Source: Chara braunii (Eukaryota; Streptophyta; Charophyceae; Charales; Characeae). From it: a stretch of 64,000 nucleotides of DNA. Positions 43,133-52,570 of the stretch are shown here, in pieces. Made by a program: the position numbers and the translations under genes. The stretch is from the NCBI GenBank assembly GCA_003427395.1, contig BFEA01000099.1, positions 3,222,124-3,286,123 on the forward strand, given 5' to 3'. The notes under the pieces were generated by a model. That model saw only the letters and a program-made list of their open reading frames with translations. It did no database searches and had not been told where the DNA came from. The stretch's first letter is position 1. Every line of letters starts with the position of its first letter.

Positions 43133-43537
43133 AATCATGAACTGTTCCTTTATCCTCTTTGACTATGATCTGTATCAGATTCTGGAGATAATACGATGGA
43201 ATGTTAGACCTACTTATTTTCGTGTCAGATCAAGACAGCGAGACACAATGATTCAGTTCAGAAAGGGAGCTGGGCCTGGTTCCCGGCGGTGAAAGTCTCT
43301 GGAGGTTGGAAGGGCTAGGTGGACACGTATATCTGGCGGCCGTTTAGGGTGAAGAGGCACAAAAGCCAAATCCTCTTATTTTCTCCATTTCTGGGTTCAC
43401 AACTGTTCAGAAGGGACGTTGGGCCCGGTTCCCAGCATGAGCTGTTCCTTGTCGTTCCAAATGATTATGATGTAAAGGGACGCTGGACTCGTTTTCCAGC
43501 AGGTGCAGCTCCCCACCAATGGAACGGAGCCATCTTT

Positions 43538-43572
<35 letters not shown>

Positions 43573-43869
43573 CCGGGTTGTTTGGGGAGGATTCCCGGCA
43601 TGAAGCCTCCACCTTTTTTTCTGTTAATAAAAGTGTTTGTTGTGTGAAACAAACCAGACAACAAAAAAAAATTGGACTCCTGTTATTCAATTTGAGTTCT
43701 GATTTGAATTGATTTCTCCTACTGTACTTCAATTTGATTTCTGATTTGTTGTGCTGTTTCAGCTCGAAGGCCATTAGGGAGCGAGAGGAAGTATCACGCG
43801 CACCTGGCGTAGGTCTATCATCACTCATCATCCGGTCTCTATGATCACTGTTGGTCAGCAGCAGGAAAC

Positions 43870-44035
43870 GACACGTGGCTAGTATCATCAGCATCAGCAT
43901 TGGCATCAGCATCGGCATCAGCAGCAGCATCAGCATCAGCATCAGCATCAGCAGCAGCAGCAGCAGCAGCAGGAGGAGCAGGAGGAGCAGGAGGAGCAGG
44001 AGGAGGAGGAGGAGGAGGAGGTGGAAGAGGAGCTC
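43870..44035. repeat. (CATCAG)n, (CAG)n and (GGAGCA)n microsatellites
   Basis: Hexamer and trimer repeats in succession. Overlapping ORFs of S/I/R or L/M/P repeats are artefacts. Confidence 0.9.
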
Positions 44036-44089
44036 AGTAGTTAACAGCTGACTGCATTGTTTCCGGGATGTCACCTAGAGTCTGTAGCT

Positions 44090-44200
44090 GATCTCTGGGT
44101 AATTTGGACATAGCTGATTAGGTTAATATAGACATGATAGCTGATTAGACCAATATAGACATAGGTGATTAGGGTTATATAGACATACTAGGGAATACCA
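44090..44200. repeat. ~38-bp tandem repeat, three units
   Basis: TAGCTGATTAGGTTAATATAGACATGA recurs with minor changes near 44111, 44138 and 44163. Confidence 0.75.
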
Positions 44201-44231
44201 GGCAGGTGGAAAGAAGTAAGGATCATGAGAT

Positions 44232-44452
44232 GTGGATGATGATCACAATCGTCCTAAGGCTCCTCCTAAGCCCTCTTCTTTTGTCTTCCAGCATGTCAAG
44301 CTGACGTATCTCCGGCTGCTCCTCCTCCTCCTCCTCCTCCTCCTCCCAACAGTCTCGCCCTCACCACTCTCCGTGGTGGGTCAGCTTCCATCCAATGGTC
44401 GCCAACCCATTCTTCTCGAAGCTCCTGCAGTCGAGTAAAAGAAGGTGAAACA
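44232..44452 (+). other. Possible 5' exon or leader of the SINA-type gene
   Basis: Contains GTCTTCCAG, an acceptor-like site, followed by a (TCC)n stretch that encodes poly-Pro in one frame and poly-Leu in another. Plant RING/SINA genes often have low-complexity N-termini, but no joined model can be confirmed. Confidence 0.25.
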
Positions 44453-44454
44453 CC

Positions 44455-44800
44455 TCTAGACATACTTCTAGACTTCTAGTAGAGACTTTTAGATGCTACT
44501 AGTGTTTACAACAAGAAGAAGCATCTAAAAGTCTCTCTAGAAGTTTAGAAGAAACAAGAAGCCGAAGCCATCCTTTAAGGAAATTAGTATAGAGACTTCT
44601 GGAAGCTTCTGGACACTTCTAGAAGGAGCAACCATTCTAAGACTTCTAGAAACTTCTAGAAGCCACTACTTTTCCTAAGAAGGAGACCAAATGGAAATCA
44701 CCAGTAGCAGCAGCAACACCCATTCTTCTGGAAAGTTCTAGAAGACTTCTAAGAGTTTCTATAGTTCTAGAACTTCTAGAATCAACAGCAGCCATTCTTC
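44455..44800. promoter_or_regulatory. Dense TTCnnGAA (heat-shock-element-like) block
   Basis: Many TTCTAGAA words occur, several in uninterrupted alternation: CTTCTAGAAACTTCTAGAAG (about 44641), TTCTGGAAAGTTCTAGAAG (about 44728) and GTTCTAGAACTTCTAGAATC (about 44764). The HSF target is alternating nGAAn/nTTCn, which these match. A perfect 17-bp inverted repeat AGAGACTTTTAGATGCT lies at 44481-44497 and 44520-44536. The block ends about 230 bp before the SINA-type start. A simple satellite origin is possible. Confidence 0.4.
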
Positions 44801-44820
44801 TAGACACCTATTGTTGTTGA

Positions 44821-44912
44821 GGAGGAGGAGGAGGAGGAGGAGGAGGAGGAGGAGGAGAAGAAGAAGAAGAAGAAGAAGAAGAAGAAGAAGAAGAAGAAGA
44901 AGAAGAAGAAGA
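44821..44912 (+). repeat. (GGA)n-(GAA)n repeat upstream of the SINA-type ORF
   Basis: About 12 GGA then about 18 GAA units. It is in frame and open (Gly then Glu, followed by an Ala/Glu-rich stretch) into the SINA-type ORF, with a stop just before at 44818-44820 and no ATG in between. It is either leader sequence or the end of a coding exon. Confidence 0.85.
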
Positions 44913-45030
44913 AAAGAAATCGGCAGCAGGTTCGGCAGCAGCAGCAGAAGAAGAAGAAGAAGAAGGTGGTGAAGAAGAAGTAGCAGAACTTCAAGGGGAA
45001 GAGAGAGAAGAAGAAGGTGTGTGTCTGTCT

Positions 45031-46026
45031 ATGCCTCGAGGTGTGACAGATTGGTACGGTGCGATGAAGAAGAAGGAGGGATGCTCGGTAACCCCATGTC
45101 CCAGGTGCTTCGAGCCTATGACAGACCCTATATACCAATGCAGCATGGGGCATTCCTACTGCCAGAAGTGCAAGAACAACCCCTCAACTTGCGCTGCTTG
45201 CAAGGGTCCGACCGTGAGGATGCGCAGCAAAGCCTTGGAGAAGGTGACCTTCGGCATCAGCGGCCCGTGCAAGTACCAAGCCGAAGGGTGCGGCCAGGTT
45301 CTTGAGCACCACCTTATGCCGAAACATGAGGACACTTGCACCTTTAGACCCCTAGGGTGTGTTCTCCCCATGTGCGGCTTTACGGGCAGCACCTCGCGAA
45401 TTCTGGACCACCTGAAGACCCACAACGAGGTCCAAGTCATGAGGTTGAAGGACCGATGGTGGACCAACGGCTGGTCCCTTAAGGTTCCCATCTACCGCCT
45501 ACCCCTCCTCAACAAGTACGCCCAGCTGAGGCCCACTGTACTGCGCGCCGGAAACGGGGTCTTCTGCTACTACACGGAGATCGTAGGGGGTCAGTACTTC
45601 TACGGCTGCCTCCAGTACATGGGCAATCCAGTAGACATAGTGAATAACCGGTACGCGTATTCGATTGAAATTGGTGGGAAAGAGAGGAGGATCCTGTTCG
45701 AGAGCACGCCCTACAGCAGCCGGGAGGGATACCGACAGGTGCGAGATTCCCTCGACTGTCTGTCCTTCGACATTGGGATGATGAAACTGCTTGTGGAAAA
45801 GGACCGCCGGGAGGGGACCGAGGTCTTGTACTCCACCGTCCGAGTCTGGAAACGGGGCCTCTCTGAGTCTCTCAAGACCTTCCTCAGGGTCGTCTTCACC
45901 TTCCTCCTCCTCGCCTGGCTGGCCAAGCTTGCCTACAGCGCCGTTGCCGACGGAATCCTCGATCAGTATGTCGATGTCAGTCTTCTCCTCGCACCCTTTG
46001 GTAGACGACGGTCGGGATGGTTCTGA
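45031..46026 (+). CDS. SINA/SIAH-type RING E3 ubiquitin ligase-like protein with C-terminal membrane segment, 331 aa
   Basis: Probable ubiquitin ligase. RING-HC ligands are C23, C26, C37, H41, C44, C47, C54 and C57 (CPRCFEPMTDPIYQC, GHSYCQKC, CAAC). The SIAH-type double zinc finger follows: C80, C87, H99, C103 and C110, C115, H127, H131, with CTFRPLGC between. Residues 140-270 correspond to the Sina/TRAF-like region but are weakly conserved. Residues 284-306 (FLRVVFTFLLLAWLAKLAYS) form a predicted transmembrane helix, unusual for SINA proteins, which are normally soluble. The first ATG of the open frame is used. The frame stays open upstream into a Glu-rich stretch, so an upstream exon is possible. 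It is intron-free, GC-richer than its flanks and intact. Confidence 0.85.
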   Translation: MPRGVTDWYGAMKKKEGCSVTPCPRCFEPMTDPIYQCSMGHSYCQKCKNNPSTCAACKGPTVRMRSKALEKVTFGISGPCKYQAEGCGQVLEHHLMPKHEDTCTFRPLGCVLPMCGFTGSTSRILDHLKTHNEVQVMRLKDRWWTNGWSLKVPIYRLPLLNKYAQLRPTVLRAGNGVFCYYTEIVGGQYFYGCLQYMGNPVDIVNNRYAYSIEIGGKERRILFESTPYSSREGYRQVRDSLDCLSFDIGMMKLLVEKDRREGTEVLYSTVRVWKRGLSESLKTFLRVVFTFLLLAWLAKLAYSAVADGILDQYVDVSLLLAPFGRRRSGWF

Positions 46027-46339
46027 AAAGCGAAAAAAAAAAAACCGTCCCAGGATTTGAAAAAACGAAAACGGAAAAAAACAGGAACAAAACCATAGTT
46101 TTAAGTCAACCTCCTAACGCCAGAAGAAGGTCAAATCTGGCACCCTAGTAATCTGGGACCGGGGAGACAAGTCTCACTTGCCCACACAAACTGTCAAACT
46201 CTCCATGTCTGACCGTCGATTTCGGAGATCAAGGGTCAGGAATGAAAGATACGGGTAAGTGGGGCTTGAGCCCTGCAGGCCCCGCAGGAACGCAGGCAAC
46301 GATTTAATCGCAGTTCCATTGCAAACAAAATAAGTTCTG

Positions 46340-46960
46340 ACAACAGGCCGGGGCGGGCAGGCAGGCAGGCAGACAGGCAGCCATTTTTAATCGAATTTCC
46401 ATTGCAAAAAAGATCAATGGCCAGCAGGCAGACAGGCAGACAGGCAGAGATTTAATTGAATTTCCATTGTAAAAAAGATCAACGGCCAGACAGGCAGACA
46501 GGCAGACAGGCAGACAGGCAGGCAGGCAGGCAGACAGGCAGGCAGGCAGGCAGACATGCAGCCATTTTTAATTGAATTTCCATAGCCAGACAGGCAGGCA
46601 GGCAGACAGGCAGCCATTTTTAATTGAATTTCCATAATGGCAAGAAGAGATCAAGGGCCAGCAGGCAGGCGGCCGTTCACATGAATTTCTGTTGTGGAAA
46701 AACGGACTGCCTGCAGTCAGGCCGTCAGCCCGGCAGCCGTTGTTTAATGGAATTTCAAAAGTTGCGTAAAGTCAAGGGTCAACTGCCGACTGGCCGAAGG
46801 CATGAAGCAATTTACTGGTAATTGAATTTCCATTGAGAAAAATCTTACGGGCAGGCGAGGAGGCGTGCAGGCCGGCCGGCCGGCCGGCCGAGAGGCAGGC
46901 AGGCAGGCAGGCAGACAGTCAGGCAGGCAGGCAGGCAGGCAGTTCAATTAAATTTCCAAA
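46340..46960. repeat. (CAGG)n clusters alternating with an AATTGAATTTCCATTG unit
   Basis: At least eight units of TTTTTAATTGAATTTCCATT plus GAAAAAAGATCAANGGCCAG, separated by CAGGCAGACAGG stretches. Minus-strand ORFs read as CLPACLPAC repeats and are artefacts. Confidence 0.85.
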
Positions 46961-47019
46961 GGAAAAGAAAAATCAACGGGTTTCAGGCAGGCAGCAACTC
47001 AATTGAATTTCCATGGCAG

Positions 47020-47725
47020 GTCAAAGGCAGCGGTTTGACTCCATTGCAAGTCAACGGAAGTGATAGAATCCCATTGCAAGTCAACAGCGGGGAAGTCGAC
47101 GGCAGCGGTTCGACTCCGAGGTAGTTCCATCGCAAGTGATGGCATTGGAAGTCAACGGCAGGGTGATTTAACGCCATTGGAAGTCAAGGGCAGGGTGAAT
47201 TAACGCCATTGCAAGTCAACGGCAGGGTTATCTAACTCCATTGCACGTCAACGGCAGGGTCTTTTAACTGCATTGCAAGTCCACGATAGTAAAATACATT
47301 TAGAGTAGAAGTCAACGGTGGTGATATAATTCCATTGCAGATCAATGGCTCGGATTTTACTCGATTGCAAGTCAACGGCCGCAGCTGTTTAACTCTTCGT
47401 GCGAGTCAACAGGAGTGATTTAACTCCAGTGCAAGTCAACGGTAGTGATATATTTACTGTTCGGGTCAACGGCAGTGATATGTTTGCTTTTCAAGTCAAC
47501 GGCATTGCAAGTCAACGGCATTGCAAGTCAACGACAGTGAGCAATCCTTGAACTCCATTGGAAGTCAACGGCAGTGGTATATTTGCAATGCAAGTCAACG
47601 CCAGGGAGGTAATTCCATTGCACACGGATCGGGGGGGATTTTATAATTTACATATATATCGTCATATATATATATATATCGTCATCTGTTTGACGATATA
47701 TACTTGCAATGCAAGTCAACGCCAA
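47020..47725. repeat. CCATTGCAAGTCAACGGCAG satellite, ~35-45-bp units
   Basis: About 18 units of TCCATTGCAAGTCAACGGCA followed by GNGTGATTTAAC. Two (TA)n tracts with TATATCGTCA words interrupt it at 47649-47702. It grades out of the preceding array and resumes in altered form at 48488-48645. Confidence 0.85.
47649..47702. repeat. (TA)n with inverted TATATCGTCA/TTGACGATATATA
   Basis: ATATATATCGTCATCTGTTTGACGATATATA forms a short hairpin. TTTGACGATATATA equals the 3' junction of the hammerhead-bearing element copy at 12289, so this may be a nearly complete truncation of that element. Confidence 0.45.
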
Positions 47726-47729
47726 TCAT

Positions 47730-48310
47730 TCAGGGGCAGCAGCAGTTTCGACGTGCATCAAATTGGAGAAGCCTCTGTCCTTGGCCACGCATTGGAGGCT
47801 CCACAGCAGAGTCACGAACGTTTTCTTCACGAATCAGGCGCAGCACAGTACTTAGCGCGTATATATATATATATCTTCAAATAGAACTGCCCGGTAAACC
47901 GTAGGCAGAGAGGGAGAAGAGGACAACAAACGAGGGGCTGTGACAAACTGTTTCGTCGGAGTTTCACCGACTCATCAGGAGGCTGAACCATATATATATA
48001 TATATTTTGTTGCAGCTTTAGAGCTCCCTGTCGTTTCACAGCAAACATATTCGTTCGGAAGCGGGGTCCCACGTTCCTTGCAAAAAAAAAAAAAAAAGAT
48101 CTTTCGGACCCGTACAACATTTCTGCTGCGAAACTCCGAAAACGCGCTCTTTCGGCCATTACCCCTACTTTATTTTGTTCTTCAGATCACAAGGGGGGGG
48201 CGGATCTTCAGTCTTCAGCTCACAAGGGGGCAGGGCGTACAGCCTGTGTACAGGGGCAGCAGCAGTTTCGGCGTGCTTCAAATTGGAGAAGCTGCTCTCC
48301 TTGGCCAAGC
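47730..48310. repeat. ~57-bp direct repeats bracketing the hammerhead element
   Basis: CAGGGGCAGCAGCAGTTTCG followed by CGTGCNTCAAATTGGAGAAG and TCCTTGGCCA is present at about 47731 and 48250. Between them lies the 115-bp element and a module with TTTCACAGCAAACATA...GGGGTCCCACGTTCCTTGCA. Confidence 0.7.
47875..47989 (-). ncRNA. Short retroelement-like unit with a hammerhead ribozyme core
   Basis: On the minus strand, from 47989: GGTTCAGCCTC, then CTGATGA (47978-47972), stem II GTCGG...CCGAC with a 7-base loop (47971-47955), GAAA (47954-47951), minimal stem III ACA-GTT-TGT (47951-47943) and the triplet GTC (47944-47942). These are the invariant hammerhead parts in correct order, with the minimal stem III seen in type I forms of Penelope-like elements. 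I found no complement to GGTTCAGCCTC after the cleavage triplet, so stem I is unproven and activity uncertain. The unit is embedded in (TA)n on both sides and ends CTATTTGAAG. Confidence 0.6.
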
Positions 48311-48487
48311 AGTCCCTCCAAATGGGTGCCACGCATCGGACCGATATTCTGCGAATGTTGGAAATGAGGAAAGGCAAGATGTTCCCTTCAAAAAAGAAAA
48401 AAAGAAAAAAAAAAGAAAAAGAAAGGCAAGACGTCGCGCGGGACCGCCAAACATTGTTGCCGGGAGCGCGCGCAGAGGAGGAGCACA

Positions 48488-48645
48488 ACCGTGCAGACAG
48501 CAACGCAATTCGATCATTGCAAATCAACGGCAGACAGCAAGGCAATTCGATCATTGCAAATCAACGGCAGACAGCAAGGCAATTCGATCATTGCAAATCA
48601 ACGGCAGACAGCAATGCAGTTCGATCATTGCAAATCAACGGGTTC
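48488..48645. repeat. 37-bp tandem repeat, four units
   Basis: GCAATTCGATCATTGCAAAT CAACGGCAGACAGCAAG repeated four times almost exactly; ATTGCAAATCAACGGCAG ties it to the 47.0-47.7 kb satellite. Confidence 0.9.
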
Positions 48646-48779
48646 AGGCCTCCCCCTGAAAAGCACGTGCAGTGGAGCATAACCCTGAAAGGCAGCGATT
48701 AAATTCTGTGGAATTTCTGTTTAAATTATCCGTTTTCAAGCCTCCGCCATTTATCTCGGAGTCCCCCAATGGGTGAATG

Positions 48780-49010
48780 GGGGAGAGGGAGGGAGGGATG
48801 GAGAGAGGGATAGGTTGTATTGTCGCATTGTGGCATAATTGTCTCCCGCTTTTTCCTCTACCTCTCTCTCTCCCGCCCTCCATGCCGCCCCCTCCCGCTC
48901 TCCAACCGATGAACGTGAGAGGCTGATGCTTGATGGATCAGGGGAAAGGAGGGAGAGAGGGAGAGAGTGCGGGAGGGAGGGAGGGAGGGAGGGAGGGAGG
49001 GAGATCACTG
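48780..49010. repeat. (GAGG)n/(CTCC)n-rich stretch
   Basis: GGGAGGGAGG runs at both ends and CTCTCCCGCC between. No gene. Confidence 0.8.
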
Positions 49011-49359
49011 TTGACGTCTGGTAAACGAAGGTGAAAGGTCACGGCCGAGATCCCGATTGCTAGTCATTATGATCACAAGTCGCACATGTCCTCCCTTCCG
49101 CATCTGATCCGGTTGCTGTCCCGATCCCGGTTCCCGAGCTGGTTTGCTCGATTCTCTTCTCCTTTTTTTTTTCTTTTTTTTTCCAGGTTGTCGTAGAGGT
49201 TGGATGCTAGACATCGTACTCCCCCTGGCTCGGCGCGCAGTGTGTCTCCTTCTGGGCCGTAGGTTGCAAAGGTCGTCGATGCACGACACAGGTGCCTTAC
49301 GAAGATCGACGGTGGACAACGTGACACGTGGCATAGTACGAAGATGATAAATTACGTAC

Positions 49360-50110
49360 TACTTCAAAAAAAAACTGCATGCGCAGAAAATGTACGGAAG
49401 AAACTTTGATTCGACAGAACGTGGATCTCGGCTTTAGTGCGGTCGTGAGATGGAACAGAGCAAACTTCAGCACGTGCGGGAAGGACTCGTAACACGGAAG
49501 CTTCGGTGAAGATTCACCCAAAAAAGGTCCTTTTTCGTTGCGAGACGTAGTTCTCGGCTCTGGTGCGGCCGTCAGAAGGAACGTTCAGGAGAAACTTCAT
49601 CATCAGCTCTTGGAAACGTCACTCTGCTGGGTGGAGATGGATAACTACAACGACGAGCTTTCGTCCGAAACTTCGATCCGAAAAACAAAGGACACGTGGA
49701 CTGACCGGAAAAACGTCAACCGGCGGAGGAAGGTTGAGAGGATGGATTCAGGTGAAATTTCAGACGAAACTTCAGGAGAAACTTCATCACCAGCCCTGGT
49801 GCTGTCGTGAGAAGGTGAAGAGAATCTTCGTCATCCCGACGCGACGTTTCAGGTGAAATTTCAGACTTCAGGAGCAAGTTCATCACACGCCGGCATCGTC
49901 ACCTCACGGAAGACAGACGACCGGCGGAAGAAGGTTCAGACGAACGTTCAGTGAAACTTCGGCTTGCACTCGTCGACTCCTGAGACGGAGGGTAATTTTT
50001 TTCATCCACCCGACTACTTCATCAGGGAGGCGAAACTTCAACGAGAGCACTCCTTCATGCGAGACTTGCTCCGCGCCGAAAGCAGAGGGAAACTTCGGCG
50101 ATAGTTCACC
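49360..50110. repeat. Degenerate repeats with GGTGAAATTTCAGACGAAACTTC
   Basis: Words such as CAGGAGAAACTTCATCA, GGTGAAATTTCAGAC and TCGGCTCTGGTGCGGCCGTC recur irregularly (about 49431, 49556, 49590, 49752, 49790 and 49852). ORFs across it change frame with the repeat. Confidence 0.6.
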
Positions 50111-50309
50111 CGACACTTCACATCTTCGTGGCAGAAAAAAAAGCTCAGAAAAGGCTCAAGTCTTCTTGATGCTGACGTCAACGCCGATTTGTTCTTTGAA
50201 TCCGACTTTGCCCCTCCTGCCTGAACCTACTTGGGACTCGGAACCGAAGGGACGGGACTGATCTGGTTTTCCTGTCCAATGAGTAAATGAATGAATGAAT
50301 GAAGGGTAA

Positions 50310-50447
50310 TTTTCAAAAATAGCGCGTTCTTCAAGGGTAGTTTCACAGCAAAAATAGTGGCGGGGTCCAAGTTTCGTTGCAAAAAAAAATACATATTTCG
50401 TTGCAGCTTTACAGGTCCAGGTAGTTCCACGGGAAAAATATTTGTGG

Positions 50448-50478
<31 letters not shown>

Positions 50479-50580
50479 CAATTGCGGGTGGGGTCCCACT
50501 TTCCTTGCAAAAACACATCTTTCTTTCGGACCCTCCAACATTTCCGCTGGGAAATTTGGAAAAAGTGCTATTTCTGCGAT
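50310..50580. repeat. Repeated GTTTCACAGCAAAAATA...GGGGTCC...TTGCAAAAAA module
   Basis: Two to three copies here (about 50339, 50398 and 50484), and one at about 48033-48095 beside the hammerhead element, which also shares TTGTTGCAGCTTTA and CGGACCCGTACAACATTTCTG. Confidence 0.65.
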
Positions 50581-50583
50581 TAC

Positions 50584-50701
50584 CCCATGAATGAATGAAT
50601 GAATGAATGAATCAATCAATCAACCAATCAATCAATCAATCCCATGGATTACACAGGAAGACCTGTAACTTTCTTTTGATGTTTGAATGAGTGGTTCATG
50701 T

Positions 50702-50774
<73 letters not shown>

Positions 50775-50916
50775 NNNNNNNNNNNNNNNNNNNNNNNNNN
50801 NNNNNNNNNNNNNNNNNNNNNNNNNNNNNNNNNNNNNNNNNNNNNNNNNNNNNNNNNNNNNNNNNNNNNNNNNNNNNNNNNNNNNNNNNNNNGTGTGTGT
50901 GTGTGTGTGTGTGTCT
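50584..50916. repeat. (GAAT)n/(CAAT)n, (CT)n, 118-base gap, (GT)n
   Basis: Tetranucleotide repeats at 50584-50641, about 34 CT units up to 50774, Ns at 50775-50892, then GT units to 50914. Confidence 0.95.
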
Positions 50917-51339
50917 CGCTCGCTCGATCGCTGGCTCGCTCGTCTCTTGTTCTTCTTCCTTTCTTTAACTCGACAATAAAACGCAAGTCGCACACTTTTC
51001 CAGACGTTGGTCTTTATTGTTATCTACTGCTTTTCCTCCTGCAACATAATGTCCGAGCACCATATCGTACAAAGTTGATTCCTACCTCCCTCTTCTCCTT
51101 CTCCTCTTCTTTGTTCTCTCTCCACTTTCCTCTGCCCAATCACTACAATTAAACGCACAACAGTTTGGCTATGTATATGCCGCCATTGAAGTTATGACCT
51201 AACTGCCATTTCGTTCGTCAAAATGGACATCTTTTATTTTTAGAATGAAATTGAAACAGAGTTTTTTGTCTGAAAACTCGTTCAAATTCGCTGCTCCTGA
51301 GAGTCCCGCGTTCTCAAAACGCTGGACCCCCTGGATGTA

Positions 51340-51440
51340 TGTGTACTTAGCTTGAGACCAGATACATGCACGCGGTCACCCCTGGATATATGTTGACGTA
51401 GCTTGGATGTATGTGGACTTAGCTTGAGACCAGAACCTGG
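51340..51440. repeat. ~70-bp direct repeat
   Basis: GGATGTATGTG(T)ACTTAGCTTGAGACCAGA occurs at about 51334 and 51410, with a partial GGATATATGTTGACGTAGCTT between. Confidence 0.75.
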
Positions 51441-51789
51441 GGCGGTCCCGCTTCCCTTGTTCCCGGTCCTTTTGGTCCCACCCACCTACTCTGATTCTCT
51501 CTTTTTCTGGCCATGGTTCTTTATTACCTATCAGAATTTTTATTTTTATTTTTTTTGAAGGGCGATGGCCTTGAAATTGAAGGATAGTAGGATACTACTT
51601 TTTTTTTTCTTTCTGTTTTTTCTTTTTTTTTTTTCTTTTTTTTTGTAGTTACTCCTTTCAAGTCCTTTGGGCATTTAACTTTGACGTTCTTGGATGCAAT
51701 TTCGGCGTTTTTGAACCGACGTAGTCAGCTTTTTTGCGGGCAGGAACACGGTGATGGTTTGGGCTCAGAAAAAAAAGCCGGATTTGTGT

Positions 51790-52300
51790 CCAGGAGAACG
51801 TCAAGGTTAAACCACCAACCAAACCAAAAAGAGAAAAAGAAGAAGTTAAACCACCAGTACTTCCAGAAGTATCCACCGCGTGCATGCAGCCAACCATTGC
51901 TACAGTGCATGCAGCCAGCCATGACCATTTTTCGGACTCACAAAACGCGTCTCAGACTGGAATTGTGGCCAGGAACGTCAGTTAAACCGCCATCATGATG
52001 ACGGTGACGATTTTTGGCTAAAGAAACGCCACAGTTAACCACCAGTATAGTAACTTGGGGAAGAAGCAGAGTCCGTGCAGCCAGCAGCCATTGCTACAGT
52101 GCATGCAGCCAGCGGCCATTGCTACAGTGCATGCAGCCAGCCTTTGCTACAGTGCATGCAGCCAGCCTTTGATGCAGTGCATGCAGCCAGCCTTTGATGC
52201 AGTGCATGCAGCCAGCCATGATGATGATTTTTGGCTCAGAAAACGGCGCCCCCAGAGGTGTGGCCAGGAACGTCCAAGTTAAACCACCAGTACTTCCAGA
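51790..52300. repeat. Nested repeat: AACGTC..GTTAAACCACCAGTACTTCC and TTGCTACAGTGCATGCAGCCAG
   Basis: Six or more 26-31-bp GTGCATGCAGCCAGC units (51895 and 52072-52215) sit inside a longer repeated frame, GTTAAACCACCAGTACTTCCAGAAGT (51844 and 52279). Higher-order tandem organisation without coding signal. Confidence 0.85.
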
Positions 52301-52339
52301 AGTGGAAAAAAAACAAATGTCAGTTTTAACAAAAATGTC

Positions 52340-52570
52340 ACTTCGGATAGTGAAAGTTTGACAAGTACTCTACACGATGGGCTCGCAAATTTAAGGTACA
52401 CATCGTTTCCTGGTTCATCATCGCAAAGGTATCATTTGTATATCCGCAAAGCTCGGACGAAGAGTTGTGTCAGTCTACCTTGACTTATGAACAGGGGTTT
52501 ACCGTATGAGGTCGCAAAGCACGCTAGGTACACATCATTCATGTCCTGGTTCATCGTACTAGAGTCTTTT
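52340..52570. repeat. ~125-bp diverged direct repeat
   Basis: AAGGTACACATCGTTTCCTGGTTCATC at 52393 and TAGGTACACATCATTCATGTCCTGGTTCATC at 52526, each after a GCTCGCAAA/GGTCGCAAA word. Confidence 0.65.

Larger units (their letters stand above)
40385..43567 (+). mobile_element. L1-like LINE 2, 5'-truncated, with poly(A)
   Basis: Starts within the RT fingers (QDNILLINELIKLSRQ at about 40407) and runs through RT, connection and zf-RVT to the 3' motif GGGACGCTGGACTCGTTTTC and about 28 A ending at 43567. ORFs at 40512-40964, 41126-41719, 42089-42475 and 42836-43132 are pieces of one protein separated by stops and shifts. Shares 3' motif and protein segments with LINE 1 but lacks the 3' hairpin. 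Confidence 0.85.

Noticed and set aside
44821-45030. Extending the SINA-type CDS upstream through the Gly/Glu-rich frame
   Set aside because: The frame is open but has no ATG before the stop at 44818-44820; it would need an unseen upstream exon.
46414-46947. Cysteine-rich repeat proteins (CLPACLPAC) on the minus strand
   Set aside because: Pure translation of (CAGG)n satellite.
48488-48645. CRISPR-like array
   Set aside because: The 37-bp units are contiguous with no unique spacers, and the context is eukaryotic satellite DNA.
50014-50046. Hammerhead-like CTGATGA...GAAA on the minus strand (GCCTCCCTGATGAAGTAG)
   Set aside because: The bases between CTGATGA and GATGAAA do not form a stem II, and no cleavage triplet or stem III follows.
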